From NCBI GenBank assembly GCA_947495075.1, contig CANLXH010000001.1, positions 1,878,654-1,942,653 on the forward strand: 64,000 nt of DNA, written 5' to 3'. Made by a program: the position numbers and the translations under genes. This document shows, one piece after another, positions 63,925 to 64,000 of the stretch (position 1 is its first letter; the number at the start of each line of letters is the position of its first letter). Source of the stretch: an uncultured Croceitalea sp. Lineage in GTDB: Bacteria > Bacteroidota > Bacteroidia > Flavobacteriales > Flavobacteriaceae. The notes under the pieces are model-generated. The model was not told the origin of the DNA. It searched no databases and saw nothing but the letters and a program-made list of their open reading frames with translations.

Positions 63925-63960
63925 ACAAAACATATTTTCTCTGTTAAATTACGGTATAAA

Positions 63961-63990
63961 AAAACCCCTTTCTGATATAGAAAGGGGTTT
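63961..63990 (-). terminator. rho-independent terminator of a gene beyond the right edge
   Basis: AAACCCCTTT and AAAGGGGTTT form a stem with a 9-base loop. On the minus strand it is followed by TTTTTTT, so it ends a minus-strand transcript coming from beyond 64000. Confidence 0.75.
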
Positions 63991-64000
63991 CAAAGAAGGC

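Noticed and set aside
1-64000. CRISPR arrays, tRNA or rRNA genes, complete insertion sequences
   Set aside because: No regularly spaced repeats, cloverleaf-like sequences, rRNA blocks or transposase genes were seen on reading both strands.

Overview
The window looks like a chromosome segment of a member of the Flavobacteriaceae (phylum Bacteroidota). The evidence is AT-rich DNA, promoters of the Bacteroidota type (TAnnTTTG, one with TTTG exactly 19 bases upstream), no Shine-Dalgarno pattern, several TTG/GTG starts, and lineage-typical families (DUF3822-rsmD, DUF6452-DUF6048 behind rlmD, GIN-domain proteins, MoxR/DUF58 cluster). No rRNA, tRNA, CRISPR array or complete insertion sequence was seen. 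One RNA gene, RNase P RNA, is present.

Layout. 1-4391: end of a DUF3822 gene, rsmD, RNase P RNA (opposite strand, sharing its 3' end with rsmD), dnaX, a TMEM220-like membrane protein and miaE. 4393-12362 (minus): rpsA with its own promoter and terminator, then a tight run pyrR-pyrB-small protein-rnz-pdxH-sixA-ppk1. 12621-14022: a LysM protein and an M23 peptidase. 14305-18265: an accessory island of secreted proteins and lipoproteins, richer in GC than its surroundings. 18412-21637: cmk and lon. 21858-24810: an ECF sigma / anti-sigma / DUF4097 / GIN-domain operon. 24860-31498: MFS transporter, M48 peptidase, GH31 alpha-glucosidase and glgB. 31665-36235: lipoprotein, two tandem msrB genes, lpdA, DUF3817 and a PQQ-type sugar dehydrogenase. 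36297-45283: aroQ, two beta-barrel-like proteins, xerD, a GH13 enzyme, an NADH dehydrogenase, an M20 hydrolase and a second sigma factor with a membrane partner. 45280-55454: plsC, NUDIX, cyclophilin, TRIC channel, then the RDD/SpoIIM/DUF4129/DUF4350/MoxR/DUF58 cluster. 55701-63924: carboxypeptidase-regulatory-like protein, rocD, rlmD-DUF6452-DUF6048, a THUMP methyltransferase, ZIP transporter and hemolysin III.

Two places deserve most attention. First, 14305-18265 reads as an array of three C-terminal modules. Each is followed 2-10 bases downstream by a small secreted or lipoprotein gene. The first module sits on a full lipoprotein (frameshifted) and carries a JAMM/JAB-like motif. The second carries a 66-bp near-identical copy of the lipoprotein's Gly/Asp/Glu linker. 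The third resembles the C-terminal half of a DUF6973-type domain. This is the layout of a polymorphic effector-immunity locus with displaced cassettes, here on a lipoprotein carrier. Second, dnaX contains an in-phase A AAA AAG heptamer in a run of ten A, with a TGA two codons into the -1 frame, just after the clamp-loader domain III, and a 9-bp stem downstream. This is a candidate for making a short gamma-like product.

The remaining genes are mostly housekeeping: RNA modification (rsmD, miaE, rlmD, THUMP methyltransferase, rnz, RNase P), pyrimidine control, polyphosphate, alpha-glucan use and methionine sulfoxide repair. All functional names rest on sequence recognition without database searches.
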